From the NCBI RefSeq assembly GCF_000372745.1, contig NZ_KB889675.1, forward strand, positions 80,388 through 144,387: a DNA stretch of 64,000 nt, written 5' to 3'. Shown here in pieces: positions 8,617-17,384 of this stretch (position 1 is its first letter; each line of letters starts with the position of its first letter). The translations under genes were made by a program, and so were the position numbers. This DNA comes from Embleya scabrispora DSM 41855 (lineage in GTDB: Bacteria > Actinomycetota > Actinomycetes > Streptomycetales > Streptomycetaceae). The notes under the pieces were generated by a model. That model did no database searches and was not told where the DNA came from. It saw nothing but the letters and a program-made list of their open reading frames with translations.

Positions 8617-11048
8617 CCGGTCGGCTGCGCCTGGCCCTGGTCGCGGGACTCGCGACCGCGCTGACGTCGTCCTCGCTGCTCCCGCTGGTCGACGCGGGCG
8701 GCTGGATCGCCCAAGGACTGGGCGCGATCCTGCTGGTCGCCCTGGTCGGCGAGGGCGCCCGACGCATCCGGGTACCCCGCCCGATCGTGGGACTGACCCA
8801 ACTCGCCGCGCTGGTGCCCTACCTGCTGCTGGTCTGCGTTCCGGACGCCAGCGGTCCGGTCCCCACCCCGAGCAGCATCGACGCGTTCGTGGACCTGCTG
8901 CGGGTGGGCGGGCAGGACATCCGCGAGTTCACCACCCCCGCGCCGGCCTCGCCCGGGATCGTCGCCATCCTGCTGTTGGTGATGGGCGGCATGGCCGTAC
9001 TCGTGGACATGATCGCGGTCACCTACGCCCAGGCCGCCCCCGCGGGCCTGCCGCTGCTCGCGCTCTACAGCGTGCCCGCGGCGCTGTCCCGGTCCGGACT
9101 GGGCTGGGCGATCTTCCTGATCGCGGCGCTGGCCTATGTGCTGCTGCTGCTCGCGGAGGGCCGTGAGCGGCTGCTGCGCTGGGGTCGCCCGCTGATCCCG
9201 CCGGTGCCGCCCGGCTATCCGCCGCTGCGCCAGTACCGCCCACCCGCCCGTGGCGGCGGCCGGATCGGCCTGACCGCACTCGCGGTGGCCGTGGCGGTCC
9301 CGGCGCTGATCCCGCTCAGTGCCAATCGGCTGATCGACAAGAACGACAACGGACCGCGGTCGCACCGGCTGACCACGATCAACCCCGTGGTCAAGCTCTC
9401 CGACGAGCTGAACCGGGCGGAGAACGTCGAGCTGATGCGCTACCGCACCAATGCGGCCACGCCGGGCTCGATATACCTGCGGATCTCCTCACTGGACCGG
9501 TTCGACGGGCGCAGTTGGCAGCCCTCGGAGCGGCAACTGAACGATGTGCCGCGCGATTTCCCCAAGCCCGCAGGGCTGGACTCGGGGGTGCGCACCACCG
9601 AGGTGACCACCCGGATCGAGGCCAACGACGGCTACCGGCAGGGTTCGCTGCCGATGCCCTACCCGGCGTCGCAGGTCCAGGTGAAGGGCAACTGGCGGTT
9701 CGAGCCCGAGGGGCGGCTGCTGCTCGGCGACAACAAGCAGGACACCCGAGGCCTGGGCTGGACGGTGACCAGCCTCGACGTCGAGCCGACCCCCGCCCAG
9801 CTCAAGGCCGCCCCGCCGCCGCCGCCCTCGCTCGCGCCGTACGTGTCGCTGCCGCTGCCGGGCGACATGGTGAACCGGATCCGCCAACAGGCGCTCAGGA
9901 TCGGCGGGAACGGCACCCCCTACGACCGGGCCCGCAACCTGGAGGAGTGGTTCGCCCGGTCCAACCAGTTCCGCTACGACACCAAGGTCCCGCAGGGCAA
10001 CGGTGCCTCCGCCCTGGAGAACTTCCTGGAGCAGAAGGTCGGCTACTGCGAGCAGTTCTCGTCGGCGATGGCGGTGATGGCCCGCACGTTGGGCATCCCG
10101 GCCCGGGTCGCGGTCGGCTTCATCCCCGGCACGCTGCAAACCGACCTGACCTACAAGGTCAGCAGCCACGACGCACACGCGTGGCCGGAGCTGTACTTCT
10201 CCGGAGCGGGCTGGATCCGGTTCGAACCGACCCCCTCGCGGGGCAACTCGCCCTCCTACGCCCAGCAGGACGTCGCGCCGGTCGCGCCCTCCACGTCGCC
10301 GGGCAGCGCGGGCGAATTGCCCACCAAGCAGCCGCAGACCGCGCCGAGCGCGGCGCCCTCGGCGTCCGCGAGCACCGCGCCGGTCACCGCCGGCGGCTCC
10401 TCGGACGGGCCCCGGCTCTCCGGTCGGGCACTGCTGATCGGGTCCGGGATCGCGCTGATCGTGCTGCTCGCGGCGGCGCCGATGTTGACCCGGGGCCGGA
10501 TCAGGGGTCGCCGACTCGCCGCGCTGACCCGCAACGTGGCGGCGGACGGGGCGGGCACCGAACCCGGTGATCGTGCCGGGCCGGTGCTCGGCGGCTGGGC
10601 CGAGGTGCTGGACACCGCCCGCGACCTGGGCCATCCGGCGCCGGGCGCGGAGACCCCGCGGCAGGCGGCCGAGCGGTTGTCGCGCGTGCTCTCCGACCAG
10701 CCGGAGGCGGCGGACGGCGACGCCGCGAACCCCGAGTCCGCCGCGGTACTCGCCGCCCGCGAGGCGCTGCCGCGCATCGCACTGGCCACCGAGCGGTTGT
10801 TGTACGCGCAGGTCCCGCCCACCCGGGAACCGGGCCTGGGCGAGGACGTCAAGGCGGTCCGCAAGGGCCTGCTCGCCCGGGCCGGGCGCGGCCGTCGACT
10901 GCGCGCGACACTGCTCCCGCCGTCGCTGCGCCGCTGGGGCCGACCGAGCCTGGCCGAGCGCAGGTACACGTTCGTCGAGCGGATCCGTCCGCGCCGGCGC
11001 CGGGGTGGGGGCCCCGGGCCCACCGCGAAGCCGGCCGACATCGGCTGA
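8613..11048 (+). CDS. Membrane transglutaminase-like protein (DUF3488/DUF4129 type)
   Basis: 811 residues from ATG at 8613, overlapping the DUF58 stop. The first 230 residues carry about six membrane helices. An external transglutaminase-core domain follows, with catalytic Cys at residue 479 (VGYCEQFSSAMA), His near 520 (SSHDAHAWPE) and a downstream acidic site in WIRFEPTP. A Ser/Ala/Pro linker, one helix (about 605-627) and a cytosolic DUF4129-like tail complete it. It is the third gene of the MoxR-DUF58-transglutaminase unit, likely acting at the outer face of the membrane. Its substrate cannot be told from sequence. Confidence 0.92.
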   Translation: MTGRLRLALVAGLATALTSSSLLPLVDAGGWIAQGLGAILLVALVGEGARRIRVPRPIVGLTQLAALVPYLLLVCVPDASGPVPTPSSIDAFVDLLRVGGQDIREFTTPAPASPGIVAILLLVMGGMAVLVDMIAVTYAQAAPAGLPLLALYSVPAALSRSGLGWAIFLIAALAYVLLLLAEGRERLLRWGRPLIPPVPPGYPPLRQYRPPARGGGRIGLTALAVAVAVPALIPLSANRLIDKNDNGPRSHRLTTINPVVKLSDELNRAENVELMRYRTNAATPGSIYLRISSLDRFDGRSWQPSERQLNDVPRDFPKPAGLDSGVRTTEVTTRIEANDGYRQGSLPMPYPASQVQVKGNWRFEPEGRLLLGDNKQDTRGLGWTVTSLDVEPTPAQLKAAPPPPPSLAPYVSLPLPGDMVNRIRQQALRIGGNGTPYDRARNLEEWFARSNQFRYDTKVPQGNGASALENFLEQKVGYCEQFSSAMAVMARTLGIPARVAVGFIPGTLQTDLTYKVSSHDAHAWPELYFSGAGWIRFEPTPSRGNSPSYAQQDVAPVAPSTSPGSAGELPTKQPQTAPSAAPSASASTAPVTAGGSSDGPRLSGRALLIGSGIALIVLLAAAPMLTRGRIRGRRLAALTRNVAADGAGTEPGDRAGPVLGGWAEVLDTARDLGHPAPGAETPRQAAERLSRVLSDQPEAADGDAANPESAAVLAAREALPRIALATERLLYAQVPPTREPGLGEDVKAVRKGLLARAGRGRRLRATLLPPSLRRWGRPSLAERRYTFVERIRPRRRRGGGPGPTAKPADIG

Positions 11049-11072
11049 ACCCGGTGGCGCCGAACCCGTGAA

Positions 11073-11125
11073 AACGCCGGTGGCGGTGACTCCCGAGATT
11101 CTCGGAAGTCACCGCCACCGGCGTT
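11073..11125. terminator. Bidirectional hairpin after the moxR operon
   Basis: Arms 11073-11098 and 11100-11125 are inverted repeats matching at 25 of 26 positions, with almost no loop in the linear count. There is no U-tract. It lies 24 bases after the transglutaminase stop and ahead of a convergent gene. Confidence 0.85.
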
Positions 11126-11257
11126 CGTCACCACACCCGAATCGGCTCACCCGATGGGCACCCGAAGGGGTCGATGCGGGTCGAACCCGGGTCCGCCCGG
11201 CGGCCGGGCGGGGCGGCCGGGTCACCCCCGCCGCGTCGTCCGGATCGCCCCGAGGGG

Positions 11258-11650
11258 TCAGCCGCCGTTTTCCTCGCGCCGACGGCGCCAGCGGTCCTCG
11301 ATGCGGTTCATCACCTTGGCCTTGCGTCGACGCGGTGCGCGCCCGGGAGCGCCGCCGCCTTCGCCCGCGTTGGCCGTCGCGGGTCCCCGGCGCCAGCCGG
11401 TGACCGCGAGGAGCGCCCCACCGAGCATCGCCAGGAAGCCGATGACGCTCACCCAGATCTGCTGGACCATCATGCCGGTCATCAACAGGACGATGCCGAG
11501 CAGGAATCCGAGGATTGCCTGAACGGTGCGTCGCCGGGTGTGCCGGCGCATGCCGGCGGCTTCGAGCGCTGTCGCGAATTTGGGATCTTCGGCGTAGAGC
11601 GCTCGCTCCATCTGCTCAAGCATGCGCTGCTCGTGCTCTGAGAGCGGCAC
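11258..11650 (-). CDS. DUF3040 domain-containing membrane protein
   Basis: 130 residues. The N-terminal DUF3040 signature PLSEHEQRMLEQMERALYAE is followed by a basic stretch (MRRHTRRRT). Two membrane segments lie at about 43-62 and 66-86, and a Gly-rich linker leads to a very basic tail (NRIEDRWRRRREENGG). It is a common small actinobacterial membrane protein of unknown role. It converges on the transglutaminase gene and stands alone; the 280 bases between it and dinB hold no evident gene. Confidence 0.88.
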   Translation of the reverse strand: MPLSEHEQRMLEQMERALYAEDPKFATALEAAGMRRHTRRRTVQAILGFLLGIVLLMTGMMVQQIWVSVIGFLAMLGGALLAVTGWRRGPATANAGEGGGAPGRAPRRRKAKVMNRIEDRWRRRREENGG

Positions 11651-11930
11651 GGCGTCCTCCTTCGTCGGCCGCGACGCGACCTTGCGGCCCTTTCAGGATA
11701 GGCAGGTAATCGCTGTCGTGAAAGCCACCCTCGGCACGGGCTCGAAGCCTGCTCCAAGATGATGGGTCACCACGTCGATTCCCGCCCCTGTCGACACTCC
11801 TGCCCTGTCCGGCGCACGCTCATGTCCCCCGGTCAGGGCTTCGATGATATGCGGCCGGAGCCGGTTCGCGCTGAGAGGCGGGGCCGCGTGGGTCACAGTC
11901 GTGGACCGATCGCGGTCCACGGGCTCGGCC

Positions 11931-13139
11931 TCAGCGCCCGCCGCGCCCGCGCGACCGGGGCCCGGGGGTGAGCAGCGTGGCCGAGGTCAGTGCCGCGTCG
12001 CCGAACCGGCCGCGCACCGCGTCGGCCGCGCGCTCCGCCTCACGCCGGCCCAGAACCCGTTCCCCGAGCGCCAGTTGGCGCGGATAGGCGCCACCGACCA
12101 GGCCCTCCGCCCGGATGCCCACCAGCCGCAGCCGGGCCCGTTCCAGGCCCAGCGCGCCGTGCAGGACGCAGGCCACGCCGTAGATCTCGTGGCCCACATC
12201 GGTGGCCTCGCGCAGGGTCTTGGACCGGGTGAGGGTGCTGAAGTCGGCGAATCGGATCTTGATCGTGACGGTCCGCCCGGCCGCCTTCGCCCGACGCAGT
12301 CGGGTCGCGGTGCGGTGCGCGAGGTCGAGCAGGGTGCGGCGGATCACGTCCGGGTCGTCCACGTCGGTGGGGAAAGTCTCCTCGGCACCGATACTGCGTT
12401 CGGGTTCCCACGGGATCACCGGACGCGGGTCCCGACCCCACGCGAGTTCGTGCAGTCCGCGACCCGCGGCCGGGCCGAGCGCGCGGCTCAGTGTCTCGAC
12501 CGAGGTGTGGGCGACATCACCGATGGTGGTCAGGCCCAGATCGGTCAGCAGCGCGCCGGTGCGTTCGCCGACACCCCACAGTCGGTCCACCGGGAGCGGG
12601 TGCAGGAAGTCCACCACCTCCTCGGGGCGGACCACGCTCAGGCCGTCCGGCTTGGCCAGTGCGCCGGCCAGCTTGGCGGTGAACTTGTTGTCGGCGATCC
12701 CGACCGAGCAGGTGATGCCCTGCTCGTCGAGGATCCGGGCGCGGACGTTCTCACCGACCGCCTCCGGCGGGCCGAGTCGGCGGGTGACACCCGTCAGGTC
12801 CAGGAACGCCTCGTCCAGCGACAGCGGCTCCACCCGCGGAGTGATCGAGCGAAGCACCTCCATGACGCCGCCGGAGACCAGCCCGTAGTCGTCGTGGTCC
12901 GGCGACAGGAACACCGCGTGCGGGGCGAGCCGGCGGGCCCGGGAGGTGGCCTGGCCGGCGTGTACGCCCAGCGCGCGCACGTCGTAGGTGGCGGAGAGCA
13001 CCACCCCGCGCGGGCCCTGGCCGGCCACCACCAGGGGGGTGTTCCGCAGCTCGGGATTGCGGCGGATCTCGACGGACGCGTAGAAGGCGTCCATGTCCAC
13101 GTGCATGATCGCCGGCGCGCCGGATCGGGTGGTACTCAT
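11931..13139 (-). CDS. dinB: Y-family DNA polymerase IV (DinB)
   Basis: Translesion polymerase of 402 residues. Catalytic acidic residues lie in HVDMDAFYASVE (near residue 14) and SLDEAF (near 105). The helix-hairpin-helix and thumb regions follow (LWGVGERTGALL), and the little finger spans about 245-380. QLALG near residue 368 resembles a beta-clamp-binding peptide. It is the last gene of the minus-strand group behind the LexA-type box, 39 bases after the methyltransferase stop. All catalytic residues are present, so it looks active, unlike its DnaE2 neighbour. Confidence 0.94.
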   Translation of the reverse strand: MSTTRSGAPAIMHVDMDAFYASVEIRRNPELRNTPLVVAGQGPRGVVLSATYDVRALGVHAGQATSRARRLAPHAVFLSPDHDDYGLVSGGVMEVLRSITPRVEPLSLDEAFLDLTGVTRRLGPPEAVGENVRARILDEQGITCSVGIADNKFTAKLAGALAKPDGLSVVRPEEVVDFLHPLPVDRLWGVGERTGALLTDLGLTTIGDVAHTSVETLSRALGPAAGRGLHELAWGRDPRPVIPWEPERSIGAEETFPTDVDDPDVIRRTLLDLAHRTATRLRRAKAAGRTVTIKIRFADFSTLTRSKTLREATDVGHEIYGVACVLHGALGLERARLRLVGIRAEGLVGGAYPRQLALGERVLGRREAERAADAVRGRFGDAALTSATLLTPGPRSRGRGGR

Positions 13140-13178
13140 CGGGCACCGCCCGTCCGGATCGGGCGACCGGAGCGGGTC

Positions 13179-13943
13179 CTAGACCCTGTCCGCCGGCTTG
13201 CTCGCGAGCAGGTGCAACTGGGTGGCCAGGGCGCGGTACTCGGGCTGTTCGGCCGCGGCGCGCTCCAGGTCCAGGAGCGCGTCGAAGGAGTTCGGATCGT
13301 CGACCAGGACGCCCGGGACCAGGTCGGCGAAGACCCGGATCGCGTGCACCGGCCCGGCCTCCAGGCCGGCCTTGGCGACCAGCGCGGTGAGGTCGGCGAC
13401 GGTGAACCGGCGCGGCAGCGGGTCGGCCGGGCCGTATCGGCCCTCGGGGTCGGCGAGCAGGTCGCGGGCCTGGTCGAAGTGCCCCGCCAGGGCACGGGCC
13501 AGGACCGCGCCGGTGCGGTTGGCCGCGAGCAGGCTGAGCGTGCCGCCGGCGCGCAGGGCGCGGACGATGTGTGCGAGGTCGGCCGAGGGGTCGTCGACCA
13601 CCTCCAGCACGCCGTGGCACAGCACCACGTCGGCGGCGTCCGGTTCGACCACCTCGAACAGGCCGTGCGTGTCGCCCTGGTAGGCCCGGACCAGGTCGGT
13701 GACCCCGGCCTCGGCGGCCCGGCGCTCGAACGCGGCGAGCGCGTCCGGGCTGGGATCGACGACGGTGACCCGGTGGCCGAGTCGAGCGATGGGCACGGCG
13801 AGGTTGCCGGTGCCGCCGCCGGCGTCGAGCACGTCGAGGACGCTCCGCCCGGTCGCCTCGACCCGTCGGTCCAACGCCTCGCGCAGCACCTGCCACACGA
13901 CGGCCGTACGCATCGAGCTGCGCCTGCGCGTCTGGTCGGACAC
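13179..13943 (-). CDS. Class I SAM-dependent methyltransferase
   Basis: 254 residues from GTG at 13943, which follows GGAGGAG at a suitable distance; earlier in-frame starts lack that spacing. The Rossmann SAM motif I is DVLDAGGGTGNLA, motif II VTVVDPSP, and motif IV-like DVVLCHGVLEVVDDP. It is conserved among streptomycetes by general appearance, but its substrate is not known. It lies between the broken dnaE2 and dinB on the same strand and could be co-transcribed with both. Confidence 0.9.
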   Translation of the reverse strand: MSDQTRRRSSMRTAVVWQVLREALDRRVEATGRSVLDVLDAGGGTGNLAVPIARLGHRVTVVDPSPDALAAFERRAAEAGVTDLVRAYQGDTHGLFEVVEPDAADVVLCHGVLEVVDDPSADLAHIVRALRAGGTLSLLAANRTGAVLARALAGHFDQARDLLADPEGRYGPADPLPRRFTVADLTALVAKAGLEAGPVHAIRVFADLVPGVLVDDPNSFDALLDLERAAAEQPEYRALATQLHLLASKPADRV

Positions 13944-13986
13944 GGACACCCTCCTCCGGAACTGGTCGGGTTCCACCTTAGGGCTC

Positions 13987-14041
13987 GCCTCCCCGATCCC
14001 GTCGGATCAGGCCGGCGCGGCCCCGGCGGGGTCGGGGAGGC
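13987..14041. terminator. Inverted repeat just beyond the dnaE2 break
   Basis: Arms GCCTCCCCGATCCCG (13987-14001) and CGGGGTCGGGGAGGC (14027-14041) pair over 15 bp with one G-T pair; the 25-base loop is itself GC-rich and partly palindromic. It lies between the end of recognisable dnaE2 sequence and the methyltransferase start. It may be a terminator or a scar of the event that removed the rest of dnaE2. Confidence 0.5.
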
Positions 14042-14101
14042 GGACCCTGGGGCGGGTGGACGGATCATCCCGCGCTCCCGGGGCCGGCGTGCCAGAGCTT
14101 C

Positions 14102-15316
14102 GGAGACGCCGAGCAGGTGGTTGACCAGGCTGCCCGCTCCGGAGCCGCGGGCCGCGCAGCGCACGCCCATCCCCCGGATCAGGTCGACCACGCCGGCCAC
14201 GGTCAGGAAGTAGGACGGCAGGCCGAGCCGGCCGATCAGCGCGAGTTCGTCGTCCAGGCGGGTGCGTGCCTCGGCGGTGGGGGCGATCGCGCGCAGGCCC
14301 AGGCCCGCCTCGCAGCGGGCGCGCAGTTCGGCGGCGGCTCGGCTCGCCGGGACACCGAGCACCTCCGGCTCGGGGTGGAACACGCCGCCGATGCCGAGGT
14401 CCTCGGCCGGGTCCGGGACCAGACCGTCGGCGAGGGCGCGGGTGGCGTCGAGCAGCGCGGCGGTACCGCGGCCGGCCGGGCAGGTGATCTCGGCGGCGAC
14501 GGCGACCATGTCGAGGGTGGGCTTGAGGTATTCCTCGGAGCCGGTACGGGTGAGGTGGTGCCGGCCGAGCGGGACCAGTCGGCGGGCCGCGTCGAGCACG
14601 TCGGCGACCGCGGCGTCCTCGCGGTCGGCGTAGCGCACCGCGTTGGTGAGCACGGCGGGCACCCGGTGGGCATCGGCCAGGAGCGACATCCGGGCCGCGT
14701 GGGCGGCCGAGCGGGCCCGGCCGAGCGGCGCCTGATGGCTTACCGGTTCGACGAGGAAGGCGTCCCGGGCCGGCGCGGCTCGGGCGCGAATGAGCAGCCA
14801 CTCGGCGTGCGCGGGCTCGTCGGCGGCGACCGTCCGCCCGATCTCCGAGTCGGGTCCGGCCGGCACCACGGCGCCGTCGGTCGCGGCGAGCGCGTCCCAC
14901 GTGGTCACCGGGTTGGCCCGGTCGCGCCGGTGCGCGTCGCTGATCAGCCGGCACAGCGCACCCCAACCGGCCTTGCCCCGGGCGAGCACGGTGACCCGGG
15001 GATGGCCGGGGTCGGTGAACGCGCCGCCACGCGCCGGGGTCCGTCGCCGCCGGCCCGCCTCGGCGGCGGCCGGTTCGGCGGGCAGCACCGCGAGCTCGGC
15101 GCCCAGGATCGGCCGGATGCCCGCCCCGACACATCCGCGCGCGAACGCGACGGCGCCGTAGACCCCGTCCCGATCGGTCAGCGCGAGCGTGTCCGGACCG
15201 TGTTCGACCGCGCGCTCGATCAGCGTGCGCGGGTGCGCGACGCCGTAGCGCATCGAATGCCCGGACGCGACGTGCAGGTGGGCGAACGGGCGGTTCGATC
15301 GACTCGGTCGGTTCAT
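14102..15316 (-). pseudogene. dnaE2: Truncated error-prone DNA polymerase III alpha (DnaE2), PHP region only
   Basis: About 405 residues match the start of a DnaE2-type polymerase. The PHP region opens with FAHLHVASGHSMRYG and LALTDRDGVYGAVAFA. Similarity continues to the conserved GVRCAARGSGAGSLVNHLLG, where intact family members run into the catalytic Asp motifs. After residue 405 (near 14102) the sequence becomes unrelated, so palm, fingers, beta-binding and OB regions are missing; full proteins exceed 1000 residues. The open frame happens to continue to 13136 through the methyltransferase gene in another frame. The first-motif HVH reads HVA. It starts 10 bases after the HEPN stop. Either a decaying pseudogene or a stand-alone PHP protein. 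Confidence 0.8.
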
Positions 15317-15326
15317 GGTGGTGCGT

Positions 15327-15836
15327 TCAATCGATAGGAGGGGGTGGGGCCGGGATCGGGGGCAGCGCGAGCAGTCGCACCACCAGGCGGAAGAAGCTCT
15401 CCACGTCGCGGATCAGGTCGTCCGCCTCACGGCCGGTGACCGCACCGGGCAGCCCGGCCTCGGCGGCGGCACGCTTGCGGGCGCCGGACGCGAAGAAGGC
15501 CGCCCACTCGGTCAGCTCGGGCGCCACCTTGGGCAGCAGTTCCCACGCGCTGCGCGGGGCCCGCCGACGACGGCCCGGGCGCTCGTCGTCGGCCTGTGCC
15601 CGGGCGGCCAACACGGCCGCGGCCACCCGCAGCGCGGCCAGGTGGGCGGTGGCGTAGCGCTCCGCGGCATCGTGGTTGACGGCGGCCTCGGTGAGCCCGC
15701 GCCGGGCCTGGGTCAGCAGGTCGAGCGCGCCGCGCGGGGCGGACGACCAGCGCACGGGCGCCCGTCGGATCGGCGGTGGCTCGGGTATGTGGGCGGACTG
15801 GTTCCAACTCGCGCTCGCACTCACACTCGCGCTCAC
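15327..15836 (-). CDS. SAV_6107-type HEPN domain protein
   Basis: 169 residues. A Ser/Pro-rich start (1-30) precedes a helical domain with SAPRGALDLLTQARRGL, RYATAHLAALRVAAAVLAA and SAWELLPKVAPELTEWAAFF, which I recognise as the actinobacterial SAV_6107 HEPN family. The protein ends in a Pro-rich tail. HEPN proteins are often RNases or nucleotide-binding helpers; the classical Rx4-6H motif is not evident here, so RNase activity is not implied. It lies 12 bases after DUF6504 and 10 bases before dnaE2, behind the LexA-type box. Confidence 0.8.
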   Translation of the reverse strand: MSASVSASASWNQSAHIPEPPPIRRAPVRWSSAPRGALDLLTQARRGLTEAAVNHDAAERYATAHLAALRVAAAVLAARAQADDERPGRRRRAPRSAWELLPKVAPELTEWAAFFASGARKRAAAEAGLPGAVTGREADDLIRDVESFFRLVVRLLALPPIPAPPPPID

Positions 15837-15848
15837 GCGGTCACCTCC

Positions 15849-16136
15849 TCAATCGGCGGTCCGCGCCAGCGTCCAGGTTCCGGCGCCGGCGTCCAGGCTG
15901 AGGTCGTACACACCCAACGGCGCGCTGCGGCCGGCCCCGGCCTCCACGCGCCACACCTCGCGCTCCCCCGTCGTCACGACGGCGGTCCGCGAGCGCGCGT
16001 GCTGCCACCACTCGCCGGTCTCCACCCAGTGACCGAGCACCTCCCGGACCACGTAGAGCCGGTCGTGCCACAGGAACCGCGCGGGGTCCCCGCCACTGCG
16101 CAGCACCTCCACCGGGTCGGTGTGCAGGCGCGTCAT
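15849..16136 (-). CDS. DUF6504 family protein
   Basis: 95 residues from ATG at 16136, preceded by AGGAGGAG. Core motifs are DPARFLWHDRLYVVREVLGHWVE, EWWQHARSR and EVWRVEAG, giving a compact beta-rich domain. In actinomycetes this family commonly accompanies DnaE2/ImuB-type translesion genes, which fits its place at the head of this cassette about 110 bases downstream of the LexA-type box. The molecular function is unknown. Confidence 0.8.
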   Translation of the reverse strand: MTRLHTDPVEVLRSGGDPARFLWHDRLYVVREVLGHWVETGEWWQHARSRTAVVTTGEREVWRVEAGAGRSAPLGVYDLSLDAGAGTWTLARTAD

Positions 16137-16244
16137 ACAGCTCCTCCTCTGCCGAGGCCGGGAGCCGCGATGCGCTTCCCCACGCACCGCGGCCCCAGGC
16201 TGCCCATCCGCTTGCCCCGTGCCGAACGAGATCGAACATTTTCC

Positions 16245-16260
16245 TCGAACAAAAGTTCGA
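16245..16260. promoter_or_regulatory. LexA (SOS) box
   Basis: TCGAACAAAAGTTCGA is a perfect palindromic match to the actinobacterial/Gram-positive SOS consensus (GAAC, four bases, GTTC, here extended to TCGAAC and GTTCGA). It lies 109 bases upstream of the DUF6504 ATG and 204 bases upstream of the divergent PLP-enzyme gene. The minus-strand cassette containing dinB is the natural target. Confidence 0.85.
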
Positions 16261-16332
16261 ACTCGTTTGCCAGTAAAGCTCTCTCCTCCACCCACGTCAA
16301 CGTCATTGCCGCAGTCCCGGGCGAACCGTCGC

Positions 16333-16359
16333 GTTCGAGCGATGTTCGAGCATGTTCGA
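16333..16359. promoter_or_regulatory. Cluster of degenerate SOS-like half-sites
   Basis: GTTCGAG occurs three times about 10-11 bp apart (starting near 16333, 16344 and 16354). Paired with TCGAGC they form TCGAAC/GTTCGA-like palindromes with spacers of 2-3 instead of 4 bases. These may be weak or accessory LexA contacts, or a different operator. Confidence 0.35.
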
Positions 16360-16463
16360 GTCGACCGGGTCGGTCGTCGGGAGCGGTTGCTCCCCACGCG
16401 TTCCACCGTGACAGGCGACACCGACACCACTCGGGACCAACCGGACGTGCCACCCTTGTCCGG

Positions 16464-17330
16464 GTGCGCCCACGCCTGCCCTCCCCGCTGCACGAGCTGT
16501 GCGATCCCCGACTGACCGCCCTCGGCCTGCGCCTCGCGCTCAAGCGGGACGACCTGATCCACCCCGAGGTATCGGGCAACAAGTGGCGCAAGCTGAAGCA
16601 CAACCTGACCGCGGCTCGCGAGCAGGGGCAGCGCACGCTGTTGACCTTCGGCGGCGCGTACTCCAACCACCTGCGGGCCACCGCCGCGGCCGGCCACGCA
16701 CTCGGGCTGGCCACGGTGGGCGTGGTGCGCGGCGAGGAGCTCGCCGACCGCCCGCTCAACCCGTCGCTCGCCTTCGCCGTCGAACACGGCATGCGGTTGG
16801 TGTTCGTGGACCGCGCGACCTACCGCGCCAAACACACGCCGCAGGTGCTCGATCGGCTGCTCGCCGCGCACGGGCCCGCGTACGTGCTCCCGGAAGGCGG
16901 CAGCAACGAGGCCGCCGTGCGTGGCTGCGCGGAACTACCCGCCGAGCTCGGCGACGACTTCGACGCGGTCTGCGTCGCGGTGGGCACCGGCGGCACGCTG
17001 GCCGGCATCGCGGCGGCCCTGCCGCCCGGGCGGCGCGCGATCGGCTTCGCGGCGCTGAAGGGCGGCTTCCTCGCCGACGAGGTGGCCGACCTCCAGCGCC
17101 GCGCGTACGGCGCGCCGACCGACAACTGGCACGTGGAGCACGACTTCCACCACGGCGGCTACGCCCGCCGCGGCCCGGAGCTGGACACGTTCCTCGCCGA
17201 CTTCGCGGCCCGGCACGACTTCGCGCCCGAACCGATCTACGTCGGCAAGATGTTGTTCGGTCTGTTCGCCCTCGCCGAGCGTGGCACGTTCGCCCCGGGC
17301 ACCCGGCTGGTCGCGGTGGTCACCGGCTGA
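16464..17330 (+). CDS. PLP-dependent D-cysteine desulfhydrase / ACC deaminase family enzyme
   Basis: 288 residues if GTG at 16464 is the start; no strong ribosome binding site is visible and the exact start is uncertain. Type II PLP fold: RDDLIHPEVSGNKWRKLKHN holds the Schiff-base Lys (NK), LTFGGAYSNHLRA the substrate loop, PEGGSNEAA, and the phosphate loop GTGGTLAG. The family includes D-cysteine desulfhydrase (to pyruvate, sulfide and ammonia) and 1-aminocyclopropane-1-carboxylate deaminase. I cannot separate the two activities by eye. It is divergent from the SOS cassette. Confidence 0.85.
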   Translation: MRPRLPSPLHELCDPRLTALGLRLALKRDDLIHPEVSGNKWRKLKHNLTAAREQGQRTLLTFGGAYSNHLRATAAAGHALGLATVGVVRGEELADRPLNPSLAFAVEHGMRLVFVDRATYRAKHTPQVLDRLLAAHGPAYVLPEGGSNEAAVRGCAELPAELGDDFDAVCVAVGTGGTLAGIAAALPPGRRAIGFAALKGGFLADEVADLQRRAYGAPTDNWHVEHDFHHGGYARRGPELDTFLADFAARHDFAPEPIYVGKMLFGLFALAERGTFAPGTRLVAVVTG

Positions 17331-17384
17331 TCCCGGCCCCGAACCCGGCGCCTCGTCGGCCGGTATCGGCCCCGACACGAAGGC

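Noticed and set aside
13136-15316. 726-residue dnaE2 reading as one intact protein
   Set aside because: After residue 405 the frame passes through the methyltransferase gene out of phase and yields Cys/Pro/Arg noise; only the first part matches DnaE2.
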